From Xenorhabdus kozodoii (GTDB taxonomy: Bacteria; Pseudomonadota; Gammaproteobacteria; Enterobacterales; Enterobacteriaceae): a DNA stretch of 64,000 nt. The notes under the pieces were generated by a model that was not told where the DNA came from, ran no database searches, and saw only the letters and a program-made list of their open reading frames with translations. This document shows, piece after piece, positions 53,999 through 61,980 of this stretch (position 1 is its first letter; each line of letters starts with the position of its first letter). Position numbers and translations under genes: made by a program. The stretch covers positions 1 through 64,000 of the forward strand of contig NZ_NJCX01000005.1 of assembly GCF_002632875.1 (NCBI RefSeq), read 5' to 3'.

Positions 53999-55732
53999 TC
54001 AATCGAGCCAAATATGCTGGATCAAAAGCTGAACATCACGATGACCGCGAAATTCGTTAATATCCAGTTTATAGGCCAATTCTACCGTTTTGATACTATT
54101 ATCCGGCCAACGACTGACATCAATGTTAAATGCGATGCCATCTAACATGGGTCCGCCATTTAATGGTTCAAGCATGACTTTCAGGTGCTTTTCACCCACG
54201 AGGCGTTGTTGCAATAGCTTGAATTTGCCATCAAAAACAGGCTCCGCAAATGCCTGCCCCCATGGGCCGCCCTCACGCAGAATTTCGGCAATGTCCAGCG
54301 ATAACTCTTCCAATGCTAATTCACCGTCGCTCCAGATCACACCTTCAAGTTGGCTGATATCCATCCAGTCTGCCACCAGCCCGGAAAAACAGCGCTGAAA
54401 GAGGTCAAATTTGTCTTGTTCAATCGACAATCCCGCCGCCATCGCATGTCCGCCAAACTTCAACATCAGCCCTGGATGCAGGGTATCAAGACGCTCAAGT
54501 GCATCGCGCATATGTAAACCATTTACGGAACGCCCTGAGCCTTTCAACGTGCCATCGCCCACCGGAGCAAAGGCAATAACGGGACGGTGGAAGCGCTCTT
54601 TAATGCGTGAGGCCAAAATACCCACGACCCCCTGATGCCATTCGGGATGGTAAATAGCCAGTCCATAAGGGAGCTGAGTATGAGTGCGCTCGATTTTGTC
54701 GCAAATCTGCAAGGCTTCTTGCTGCATGCCTTGTTCAATTTCCCGACGGGTTTGGTTCAGTGCATCCAGTTCACAAGCAATCTGGCGGGCTTGTACCTTA
54801 TCATCGGTCAGCAATAACGCCACCCCAACAGACATATCATCCAGCCGACCGGCGGCATTTAATCTGGGTCCTAATGCAAACCCCAAATCACTGGCTACCA
54901 GTTTTGTCGATTCCCGTTTGGAAATTTCGAGCAGCGCCTGTATCCCGGCACAACAGCGTCCGGCTCGAATGCGATTAAGTCCTTGGTATACCAGAATGCG
55001 GTTATTGGTATCGAGGGGAACAACATCGGCGACTGTGCCTAATGCCACTAAATCAAGCAGCTCCGCTAAATTGGGTAATGGAATGCCTTGTTGTTCAAAC
55101 CAGGCCAATTGACGCAATTCAGCCCTGAGAGCAGACATCAGATAAAATGCGACGCCAACCCCTGCCAAGGACTTAGAAGGAAAAACACAGTCAACTAAGT
55201 TGGGATTGATCATGGCATCTGCGGCGGGCAGTGTTTCACCCGGTAAATGGTGATCAGTCACGATGACCTTAATGCCATGTTGATGGGCTGCGGCGACCCC
55301 ATCGTGGGATGAGATCCCGTTATCCACGGTGATAATTAAGTCTGCATTTCTTTTGACAACTTCATCAACCACCTGAACACTTAACCCATAACCATCTTCA
55401 AAACGGTTTGGAACAAGGTAATCAAGGTTACGATATCCCATTGCCTGTAGGGCACGGATGCTCAATGCGGTGCTGGTCGCGCCATCTGCATCAAAATCGC
55501 CAACAATCACAATGCGCCAATGTTCATGTAATGCAGTGACCAGCAAGGCAACCGCCTGCTCAATGCCGTTGAGGGATTGGTAATTAAGAAGTCCCTTTGC
55601 ACTACGTTCCAGTTCATCAGCTTGACGTATGCCACGCATAGCGTATAAGCGGCGCAATAGTGGATGAATAGTGTCAGGAAGATGATCAGAAGCCGCCGCC
55701 AGTCGGCGGCGGAGTTGTATTTCTCTACTCAC
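53999..55732 (-). CDS. recJ: Single-stranded-DNA-specific exonuclease RecJ
   Basis: The 577-residue protein (E. coli 577) starts at GTG 55732. DHH-family motifs are seen: VGDFDADGATST, the DHH in VTDHHLPGE, and GGHAMAAG of the DHHA1 domain. It degrades single-stranded DNA 5' to 3' in recombination and mismatch repair. It lies in the conserved dsbC-recJ-prfB order. Confidence 0.98.
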   Translation of the reverse strand: MSREIQLRRRLAAASDHLPDTIHPLLRRLYAMRGIRQADELERSAKGLLNYQSLNGIEQAVALLVTALHEHWRIVIVGDFDADGATSTALSIRALQAMGYRNLDYLVPNRFEDGYGLSVQVVDEVVKRNADLIITVDNGISSHDGVAAAHQHGIKVIVTDHHLPGETLPAADAMINPNLVDCVFPSKSLAGVGVAFYLMSALRAELRQLAWFEQQGIPLPNLAELLDLVALGTVADVVPLDTNNRILVYQGLNRIRAGRCCAGIQALLEISKRESTKLVASDLGFALGPRLNAAGRLDDMSVGVALLLTDDKVQARQIACELDALNQTRREIEQGMQQEALQICDKIERTHTQLPYGLAIYHPEWHQGVVGILASRIKERFHRPVIAFAPVGDGTLKGSGRSVNGLHMRDALERLDTLHPGLMLKFGGHAMAAGLSIEQDKFDLFQRCFSGLVADWMDISQLEGVIWSDGELALEELSLDIAEILREGGPWGQAFAEPVFDGKFKLLQQRLVGEKHLKVMLEPLNGGPMLDGIAFNIDVSRWPDNSIKTVELAYKLDINEFRGHRDVQLLIQHIWLD

Positions 55733-55815
55733 AGTTTTTTATTCACTGATTTTTATTAACTCGTTTTTAATTTACCCACTCATCTTCACGACATGGGATA
55801 CCTGATCGATTTCGA

Positions 55816-56517
55816 TCATTCGCCATGTTGTGTCAATGCAGCCAGCAAATCTTGGGGTGACAAATAACCACCAAGTACAGTGCCATCTTTTAGAACGATC
55901 GCCGGTGTCCCTCGGACGTTAAACTGCAAGCCTAGCTGATATTGTTTCGCGATATCTGTCTTGCACGCTTTAATTGGGGAAACTTTCTCGCCTTTGAAAG
56001 CAGCGTTCAGTGATTTGTTTGGCGTCGCACTGCACCAAATGGATTGCATATCTTTGGCTGATGAGTGTTCCAAACCATGACGAGGGAATGCCAGATAACG
56101 GACAGTGATCCCTAAGTCGTTATATTCTTTCATGTTCTCGTGCAATTTGCGGCAATAACCACAGGTAATGTCAGTAAAAACAGTCACAACATGTTTTTCT
56201 TTTGGCGCTTTGTAAATAATCATTTGATTTTTCAAAGCCTCCAGTTTTTTAACCAGAACCTGATTACTGACATTTTTTGGGACTTCGCCACGAATATCGT
56301 AAAGTGGCCCTTGTAACAGGTAGTTACCATCATCAGACACGTATACAATGCCCTGATCGGTTAAAACGGCATTCACACCTGACAGTTTTGATGGCGTGAT
56401 ACTTTCTGCCTTAAGCCCCATTTTAGAGAGTGACTTATTGATAGCGTTCTCATCCGCAAAGGCATTGTTGGCAACAGCAGTCAACAGTAATGAAAGGCAA
56501 AACGCAATTTTCTTCAT
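55816..56517 (-). CDS. dsbC: Thiol:disulfide isomerase DsbC (periplasmic)
   Basis: The product is 233 residues from the ATG at 56517 with AAGGA upstream; an open frame 7 codons longer exists. A cleavable signal peptide (KKIAFCLSLLLTAVANNAFA) is followed by the dimerisation domain and a thioredoxin fold with TCGYCRKLH. It reshuffles wrong disulfides in the periplasm. It sits between xerD and recJ as in E. coli. Confidence 0.97.
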   Translation of the reverse strand: MKKIAFCLSLLLTAVANNAFADENAINKSLSKMGLKAESITPSKLSGVNAVLTDQGIVYVSDDGNYLLQGPLYDIRGEVPKNVSNQVLVKKLEALKNQMIIYKAPKEKHVVTVFTDITCGYCRKLHENMKEYNDLGITVRYLAFPRHGLEHSSAKDMQSIWCSATPNKSLNAAFKGEKVSPIKACKTDIAKQYQLGLQFNVRGTPAIVLKDGTVLGGYLSPQDLLAALTQHGE

Positions 56518-56550
56518 TATTTGTTCCTTAATTGTCATCTGACTCCGCAG

Positions 56551-57507
56551 CTAACCACGGGGATGATGTTGTTGATGCAGCATTTTGAGACGTTCAGTTG
56601 CTACATGGGTGTAAATCTGGGTTGTGGAGAGGTCGCTATGGCCTAATAACATCTGCACAACACGTAAGTCAGCGCCATGATTAAGTAAGTGGGTTGCAAA
56701 AGCATGGCGTAAGACATGGGGTGATAAACGTTCAGCATTAATGCCCGTCAATACAGCATAGTGTTTGATCCGATGCCAAAACGTCTGCCGTGTCATCTGT
56801 GTTCCCCGCTTACTGGGGAAAAACACATCGGATACGGCCCCATTCAATAACCACGGGCGTCCATGTTCCAAATATTTTTCCAGCCAATAAACCGCTTCTT
56901 CTCCCAAAGGAACCAATCTTTCCTTATTTCCCTTTCCCACTATTCTGACCACGCCCTGGCGTAAGCTCACATCAGATAAAGTCAGGCTAACCAATTCTGA
57001 TACTCGCAATCCGCAAGCATAAAGGACTTCCAGCATGGCCTTATCCCGCAGTTCAATGGGTTGGTCAACCAAAGGCGTGTTAAGCAGATCTTCAACTTGC
57101 TTTTCGCTGAGATCCTTAGGCAAACGTTTAGGCAATTTAGGTGCAGATAATAATGCAGTCGGATCATCTTCCCGCATTCTTTCACGATATAGGTACTGAA
57201 ACAACCGCCGCATTGCACTCAGCAAGCGGGCTGAACTACTGGCTTTATAGCCGCCATCCACGCGTTCAGCCAAAAATGATTGTAATTCTATCGGCTGCAC
57301 TGAAAGTAAATCGTGACCATAATGTACCAGCCAATTGTTCAAGGCTTGTAAATCAAGCCGATAAGATGCCAGGGTATTTTCAGCCAAACCTTTTTCCAGC
57401 CAGATGGTATCGAGAAATTGTTCTATCAGGGGATTATCCGATGAATGCGGTTTAATCGAATTATTTTCCGATAATGGGTTGTCTGACCGGTTGTGTTTTC
57501 TTGGCAC
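56551..57507 (-). CDS. xerD: Tyrosine recombinase XerD
   Basis: The product is 318 residues from GTG 57507, which has AAGGAGG 4 nt upstream, giving about 20 residues more at the N-terminus than E. coli XerD (298). Catalytic residues: Arg in ACGLRVSEL, Lys in GKGNKERL, HxxR in HVLRHAFATH, GHSDLSTTQIYTHV with the Tyr. With XerC it resolves chromosome dimers at dif. Confidence 0.97.
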   Translation of the reverse strand: MPRKHNRSDNPLSENNSIKPHSSDNPLIEQFLDTIWLEKGLAENTLASYRLDLQALNNWLVHYGHDLLSVQPIELQSFLAERVDGGYKASSSARLLSAMRRLFQYLYRERMREDDPTALLSAPKLPKRLPKDLSEKQVEDLLNTPLVDQPIELRDKAMLEVLYACGLRVSELVSLTLSDVSLRQGVVRIVGKGNKERLVPLGEEAVYWLEKYLEHGRPWLLNGAVSDVFFPSKRGTQMTRQTFWHRIKHYAVLTGINAERLSPHVLRHAFATHLLNHGADLRVVQMLLGHSDLSTTQIYTHVATERLKMLHQQHHPRG

Positions 57508-57618
57508 AACGCCTCCTTTTTATCTGCTGATCTGTGCCTTCCAATCGGCTATTATGCCTGAAAAAGCAATTATTCTGTTACAATAGCACCCCTGATAATC
57601 GAAATTCCCTGATAAATA

Positions 57619-58140
57619 ATGATGAAAATTGGTCTATTTTACGGTTCCAGCACATGCTATACAGAAATGGTAGCAGAAAAAATACGCGATATACTCGGTG
57701 AAGATCTGATTGAGTTGCATAATGTCAAGGATTGCGATCCCTGTTTAATGGAAGAATATTCTGTCCTGATCCTCGGTATTCCCACCTGGGATTTCGGTGA
57801 ATTGCAGGAAGATTGGCTGGCTATTTGGGATCAACTCCCTTCGTTGGATCTGGCAGGAAAAATCGTTGCCATGTATGGAATGGGTGATCAAATCGATTAT
57901 AGCGAGTGGTTTTTGGATGCATTAGGCATGTTGTATCACCATCTGTTGCCAACCGGGGTACAGTTTATTGGGTTCTGGCCGACAGAGGGTTATGAATTTA
58001 CCAGCCCGAAACCGCTGTCCGAAGAGGGTAAATATTTTGTCGGGCTGGCATTGGATGATGTGAACCAATTTGAACAAACAGATGAACGTTTAAGCGAATG
58101 GTGCATGCAGATATTGGCTGAAATGGAAGCACTGTTTTAG
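57619..58140 (+). CDS. fldB: Flavodoxin FldB
   Basis: The 173-residue protein has the FMN phosphate loop [15 protein letters not shown] and [16 protein letters not shown] small electron carrier, it is the second flavodoxin of enterobacteria. Divergent from xerD and convergent with ygfX (4-bp overlap of ends), as in E. coli. Confidence 0.96.
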   Translation: MMKIGLFYGSSTCYTEMVAEKIRDILGEDLIELHNVKDCDPCLMEEYSVLILGIPTWDFGELQEDWLAIWDQLPSLDLAGKIVAMYGMGDQIDYSEWFLDALGMLYHHLLPTGVQFIGFWPTEGYEFTSPKPLSEEGKYFVGLALDDVNQFEQTDERLSEWCMQILAEMEALF

Positions 58141-58586
58141 CGTTTGTCACCATCAGGGTACTGGCGCATCAGTTGATTCAAATGACGCCACGCAGCAGGC
58201 GACACACTATCGGATGCTATCCATAATCGCATGGGCGGCGGGTGGCGTGAATTTTCTGTCTGATTAAATGCATGGAGCATAACAACCATTCCATAACGAT
58301 GGAACCACGGTGGCTGAGCGATGCGCCAGGCGGCTTTTTGCCAATACACTTTGTTGCCTTTAAACAGGACCAACCTGCCCTGACACAGCCGGATATTTTT
58401 CTGGCTCCATACCCAACTCCTTATGGTGATGGCAAACAGTGGAAACCAGAAAAATGGAAGCCAGAACCCAGTGCTGTTAATCGGCCAAGGTGCCAATAAA
58501 GCCGCTATTATGGCGACGCCATGTACGCCGGTAGAAAACAGGCGAGTATAGCGAGACGCCCTTAATTTATTGTTCCACAGGACCAC
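58137..58586 (-). CDS. ygfX: Membrane protein YgfX (CptA)
   Basis: The 149-residue protein has two membrane helices near the N-terminus ([15 protein letters not shown] and [15 protein letters not shown]). In E. coli YgfX is reported to affect cytoskeletal proteins and is partnered with SdhE. Its start overlaps the sdhE end by 20 bp. Confidence 0.92.
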   Translation of the reverse strand: MVLWNNKLRASRYTRLFSTGVHGVAIIAALLAPWPINSTGFWLPFFWFPLFAITIRSWVWSQKNIRLCQGRLVLFKGNKVYWQKAAWRIAQPPWFHRYGMVVMLHAFNQTENSRHPPPMRLWIASDSVSPAAWRHLNQLMRQYPDGDKR

Positions 58587-58833
58587 GGGCTTGGTTTCTG
58601 CTCTGGATCAATTTCACCATCTGGTAAAACTCATCGTCTTCGGGCCGTCCATGATTCATGAGCCAATTGAAAAGATCCGGATCCGGGCACTCCAGCAAAC
58701 GAACGAAAACCCGTTTGTCATCATCACTTAATGAATCATATTCATATTCAAAAAATGGCATGATAGAAATATCCAGTTCACGCATTCCACGACGACAAGC
58801 CCAGTGAATACGTGCTTTATTGTCAATATCCAT
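58567..58833 (-). CDS. sdhE: FAD assembly factor SdhE
   Basis: An 88-residue five-helix protein with the RGMRELD motif ([16 protein letters not shown]) essential for covalent flavinylation of succinate dehydrogenase. Operon with ygfX. The 250-bp gap to ygfZ holds divergent promoters only. Confidence 0.96.
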   Translation of the reverse strand: MDIDNKARIHWACRRGMRELDISIMPFFEYEYDSLSDDDKRVFVRLLECPDPDLFNWLMNHGRPEDDEFYQMVKLIQSRNQARGPVEQ

Positions 58834-59083
58834 GTTTAAAAAGCCTCTTTATCATTTTTCAGTCGTGCCATAAGACGGCGATAAGATTATCAACGATTCT
58901 GGCCTGTTTTTCATCATCTGCACCGGTAAGAACACCAGATATATCGGCAAGATGCGAAGCGCATCGCAACAAACTGACAATGCACACATTATCTATCAAT
59001 AACAAGAATAACCCCTTTGCATTGAGCCGCTTCTCTTTTACCATTAGTGTTATTTCTTCGTCAGTTTACTAGCAGGAGCTGTT

Positions 59084-60085
59084 ATGGCTTACCAAATTCC
59101 GTTTTCTGCACAATATCCATCCCCTTCTGCAACACTCCCTTTGACTTTAATTTCCCTTGATGATTGGGGGATAGTGACAGCGATTGGTGCTGATGCAAAA
59201 AAATATCTGCAAGGCCAAATTACAGCCGATCTTACCTCCCTGAATGATAACCAGCATGTGTTAACTGCCCATTGTGATGCCAAAGGCAAGATGTGGAGTA
59301 ACTTACGGCTGTTTCAACGTGGTGAAGGTTTTGCCTATATTGAACGCCGCTCATTATTGGAAACACAGTTAACCGAATTGAAAAAGTATGCGGTGTTTTC
59401 CAAGGTAACGTTTGCCAAAGATGAAGAAAATATCTTGCTCGGTGTCGCCGGTATGGGCAGTCGGGAGGCACTGACAACACGCTTCCCAACCTTGCCCGAT
59501 ACCGAATCTCCGGTTATCCAACACGAAACCACCACCCTTCTCCACTTGGCGCTTCCCGCTGAACGTTTTCTTATCGTCACGGACAAAACAACTGCCGCTA
59601 AATTAACTGAAACGTTAGTCGAAGAGTTTCAATCGCAGTTGAATGACAGCCAGCAATGGCTGGCGCTGGAGATTGAAGCCGGTTTCCCCGTGATTGATGC
59701 CGCCAGTAGTGCACAATTTATTCCCCAAGCCACTAACCTCCAGGCAATCGAAAACAGTATCAGCTTTAAGAAAGGCTGTTATACCGGTCAGGAAATGGTG
59801 GCGCGAGCCAAATATCGCGGGGCAAACAAGCGAGCCATGTACTGGCTGGCAGGTACGGCCGCTTCTCTGCCGGCCGTTGGCGATGATTTGGAATGGCAAT
59901 TGGGTGATAAATGGCGTCGGACGGGGTCTGTGTTGGCGGCGGTCAAAATGGCTGATGGTTTAACCTGGGTACAAGTTGTCATGAATAATGATATGGGAGC
60001 AGAGAGTGTATTCCGTATCCGTGAAGATGAAGGCAGTGTTCTTACTGTGCAAACATTGCCTTACTCACTCGACGAAGAAAAATAA
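59084..60085 (+). CDS. ygfZ: tRNA-modifying/iron-sulphur repair protein YgfZ
   Basis: A 333-residue folate-binding protein of the GcvT-like family with the signature [18 protein letters not shown]. It supports Fe-S enzymes such as MiaB and is needed for tRNA thiomodification. AGGAG precedes the ATG. It is followed 16 bp later by the HD-domain gene, and the usual yqfA/yqfB/bglA neighbours are absent. Confidence 0.96.
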   Translation: MAYQIPFSAQYPSPSATLPLTLISLDDWGIVTAIGADAKKYLQGQITADLTSLNDNQHVLTAHCDAKGKMWSNLRLFQRGEGFAYIERRSLLETQLTELKKYAVFSKVTFAKDEENILLGVAGMGSREALTTRFPTLPDTESPVIQHETTTLLHLALPAERFLIVTDKTTAAKLTETLVEEFQSQLNDSQQWLALEIEAGFPVIDAASSAQFIPQATNLQAIENSISFKKGCYTGQEMVARAKYRGANKRAMYWLAGTAASLPAVGDDLEWQLGDKWRRTGSVLAAVKMADGLTWVQVVMNNDMGAESVFRIREDEGSVLTVQTLPYSLDEEK

Positions 60086-60101
60086 TTATTGAGGTTTCTA
60101 T

Positions 60102-60707
60102 ATGTTATTAGCTGTACCTCCTGTTGATTTCGGCCCTTTCACCGATGTTATTGCGTTTATTATGGAGCTGGATAAATTAAAATATGTCCATCGTAAGACG
60201 AAGTTATTGAATAATACACGCCATGAAAACTCCGCTGAACATAGCTGGCATTTTGCTGTTGCGGTGCTTGGCTTTGCACCTTATGCCGGAGATGTGAACA
60301 TTAGCCGCGTCATGCAGATGGCCTTGATTCATGACATTGTTGAGATAGATGCCGGTGATGTTATCGCGTTCGATCTGGCTGCCCGTGAAGCCATTCACGA
60401 ACAAGAGGTTAAAGCGGCTGACCGTATTTTTGGCTTACTACCACCAACCCAGAGAGAATATTTTCTGGAACTTTGGTACGAATATGAAGATGCCATCACT
60501 CCCGAAGCGCGTTTTGCCAAAACCCTTGATAGAATTATGCCCGTATTCATGAACCTGCATAACCAAGGGCAGAGTTGGGTTGAGAATAGCATTCGCTTTG
60601 AGCAAGTTTACAACCTGCTCGATTTTGTTGCCGAAAGTTATCCTGAACTATGGAAATACCTGCTGCCACAATTGGAAGCAGCAAAAGAAAAAGGCTGGTT
60701 GAAATAA
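60102..60707 (+). CDS. HD-domain phosphohydrolase (YfbR/HDDC2-like)
   Basis: The 201-residue protein has HD-motif ligands: R-H-E-N-S-A-E-H-S-W-H, then ALIHDIVEIDAGD, and a later Asp in AKTLDRIMP. Relatives are metal-dependent 5'-deoxynucleotidases. It is probably co-transcribed with ygfZ, replacing what E. coli carries here. Exact substrate unknown. Confidence 0.88.
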   Translation: MLLAVPPVDFGPFTDVIAFIMELDKLKYVHRKTKLLNNTRHENSAEHSWHFAVAVLGFAPYAGDVNISRVMQMALIHDIVEIDAGDVIAFDLAAREAIHEQEVKAADRIFGLLPPTQREYFLELWYEYEDAITPEARFAKTLDRIMPVFMNLHNQGQSWVENSIRFEQVYNLLDFVAESYPELWKYLLPQLEAAKEKGWLK

Positions 60708-61069
60708 CCCCCGCCTTTCTTTTCTAAATCAAGCTGTCGGGTAAAACTGGCAGCTTGAAGTTCCATAAACCAGAGAAACCTAATCAATTTGTGGATTCGT
60801 CAACTCAATGATTGAATGCGTTTTTATTCCTTCCTGAACTGCCCCCATTCGTATCAATGCATTGTGGAGTATTTTCATTTTGTCGCGAGAAATGTCTATT
60901 TATGAACCCATCAGTTTTTGGGGGGATGACTATTAAAAACATCATTACAACACCTTGGAATCATAATCTTCTGTTTGACCCCTTATTAAAAGCATAAAGT
61001 GTGACTTTGTGAAACTCTGTGATAGAATCAATAGATGAGATAAAGTTACACATTGATTAGGAGGTTATT
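60708..61069. other. Gap between HD gene and toxin-antitoxin pair
   Basis: Contains a weak hairpin (AAGCTG...CAGCTT near 60730) after the HD gene, a 61-codon frame at 60812-60997 without recognised content, and the toxin-antitoxin promoter at the right end. Confidence 0.5.
60999..61051 (+). promoter_or_regulatory. Candidate antitoxin operator
   Basis: GTGTGACTTT (60999-61008) and its near complement AAAGTTACAC (61042-61051) form an inverted repeat around the likely promoter, 19 bp before the antitoxin start. This is typical of autoregulated toxin-antitoxin operons. Confidence 0.5.
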
Positions 61070-61342
61070 ATGGCAATAACACGTTTGCGTCAACAAGGCG
61101 GGGCAGTGGTTGTCACAATTCCCAGTGAAGTTGCAGCAGTAACGGGGTGGTCAGTAGGTATCAAATTGGATATCACAACGTCTGGCGACGGAATCAGCAT
61201 CAAACCAGCAGGTAGAATTGCCAGAGGCCGGAAGTCTCTTTCTGAATTGTTGCAAGGCATTGATGATGCAGAAGTTCGAGCTTTCAACGAAGCAACAGCC
61301 GACGATCTAAATTCTCATCCTGTTGGTAATGAGGTGATTTAA
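61070..61342 (+). CDS. AbrB/MazE-type antitoxin (PemI/ChpS-like)
   Basis: A 90-residue protein with an N-terminal swapped-hairpin DNA-binding fold (GGAVVVTIPSEVAAVTGWSVG). Its C-terminal tail would wrap the toxin. AGGAGG lies before the ATG. The stop overlaps the toxin start by one base. It should neutralise the toxin and repress the operon. Confidence 0.88.
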   Translation: MAITRLRQQGGAVVVTIPSEVAAVTGWSVGIKLDITTSGDGISIKPAGRIARGRKSLSELLQGIDDAEVRAFNEATADDLNSHPVGNEVI

Positions 61343-61716
61343 TGCCGCGTAGAAAGAACATCCCAGGCAAAGGTGAAATCTGGCATGCTAATGGCGATCC
61401 TGTTAGCGGCAGAGAGTTTAAAGGGGCACATTACTATCTGGTTATCTCTGAATTTGCACTGAATCAAAAATTAGGCACTGCGCTTTGTGTTCCAATTACC
61501 AGTGGTGGAGGGCTAGCACGCTCTGAAGCGATTACCGTATATCTCGATGGTTCAAATACCGACACCGGAAAAATTACGGGTGTCGTACTTTGCTACCAGA
61601 TTCGCTCACTGGATTTGAATGAACGCAAAGCGACTTATTCGGCACAAGCTGAACCTAATATCGTAGATGAAATCTTAGCTAAGGTAATAGATATTTTAGA
61701 CCCTCAATTAAATTGA
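61342..61716 (+). CDS. MazF/PemK-type endoribonuclease toxin (ChpB-like)
   Basis: A 124-residue protein with the PemK/MazF pattern: GEIWHANGDPVSGREFKGAHYYLVIS, LCVPITSGG and VVLCYQIRSLDLNERKA. It cleaves mRNA at short sequences. Overlapping start with the antitoxin indicates coupling. The pair is inserted between conserved core genes. Confidence 0.9.
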   Translation: MPRRKNIPGKGEIWHANGDPVSGREFKGAHYYLVISEFALNQKLGTALCVPITSGGGLARSEAITVYLDGSNTDTGKITGVVLCYQIRSLDLNERKATYSAQAEPNIVDEILAKVIDILDPQLN

Positions 61717-61820
61717 TCGTCAAATTACCCGCAGTGATAGCGTTTCAATTTTAAAATACATCTGTTTTTTAAACATACAGATACAGGATATTAATTGAGT
61801 TATCATTTTCTTGATAAAAA

Positions 61821-61853
61821 AAGCCGTGTTAGAGAAATCCCCTAACACGGCTT
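61821..61853 (-). terminator. Terminator of gcvP
   Basis: Perfect stem AAGCCGTGTTAG/CTAACACGGCTT followed by TTTTTTTATC on the minus strand. It lies 130 bp past the gcvP stop with repeat copy 9 in between; it may also stop the toxin-antitoxin transcript. Confidence 0.85.
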
Positions 61854-61871
61854 TCATTGAGTTTCGTTAAT

Positions 61872-61978
61872 TTATACCAATTGCCTTTCAAGATGCGCCT
61901 TATATCTTCCCGCTGCGCGGGGAGATATAAACACTTTCATTGGCTTGCAAACTGCAACTTGAAGTTGGATTGGTATAT
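61872..61978 (+). repeat. Dispersed palindromic repeat, copy 9
   Basis: Full copy with ends TATACCAATTG and GATTGGTATA and hairpin TCCCGCTGCGCGGGGAG, 3 bp past the gcvP stop and before its terminator, so it is transcribed in the gcvP 3' UTR. Confidence 0.9.
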
Positions 61979-61980
61979 AA

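Noticed and set aside
60812-60997. A 61-codon plus-strand frame before the toxin-antitoxin pair
   Set aside because: No ribosome binding site or recognised content; overlaps the likely promoter.
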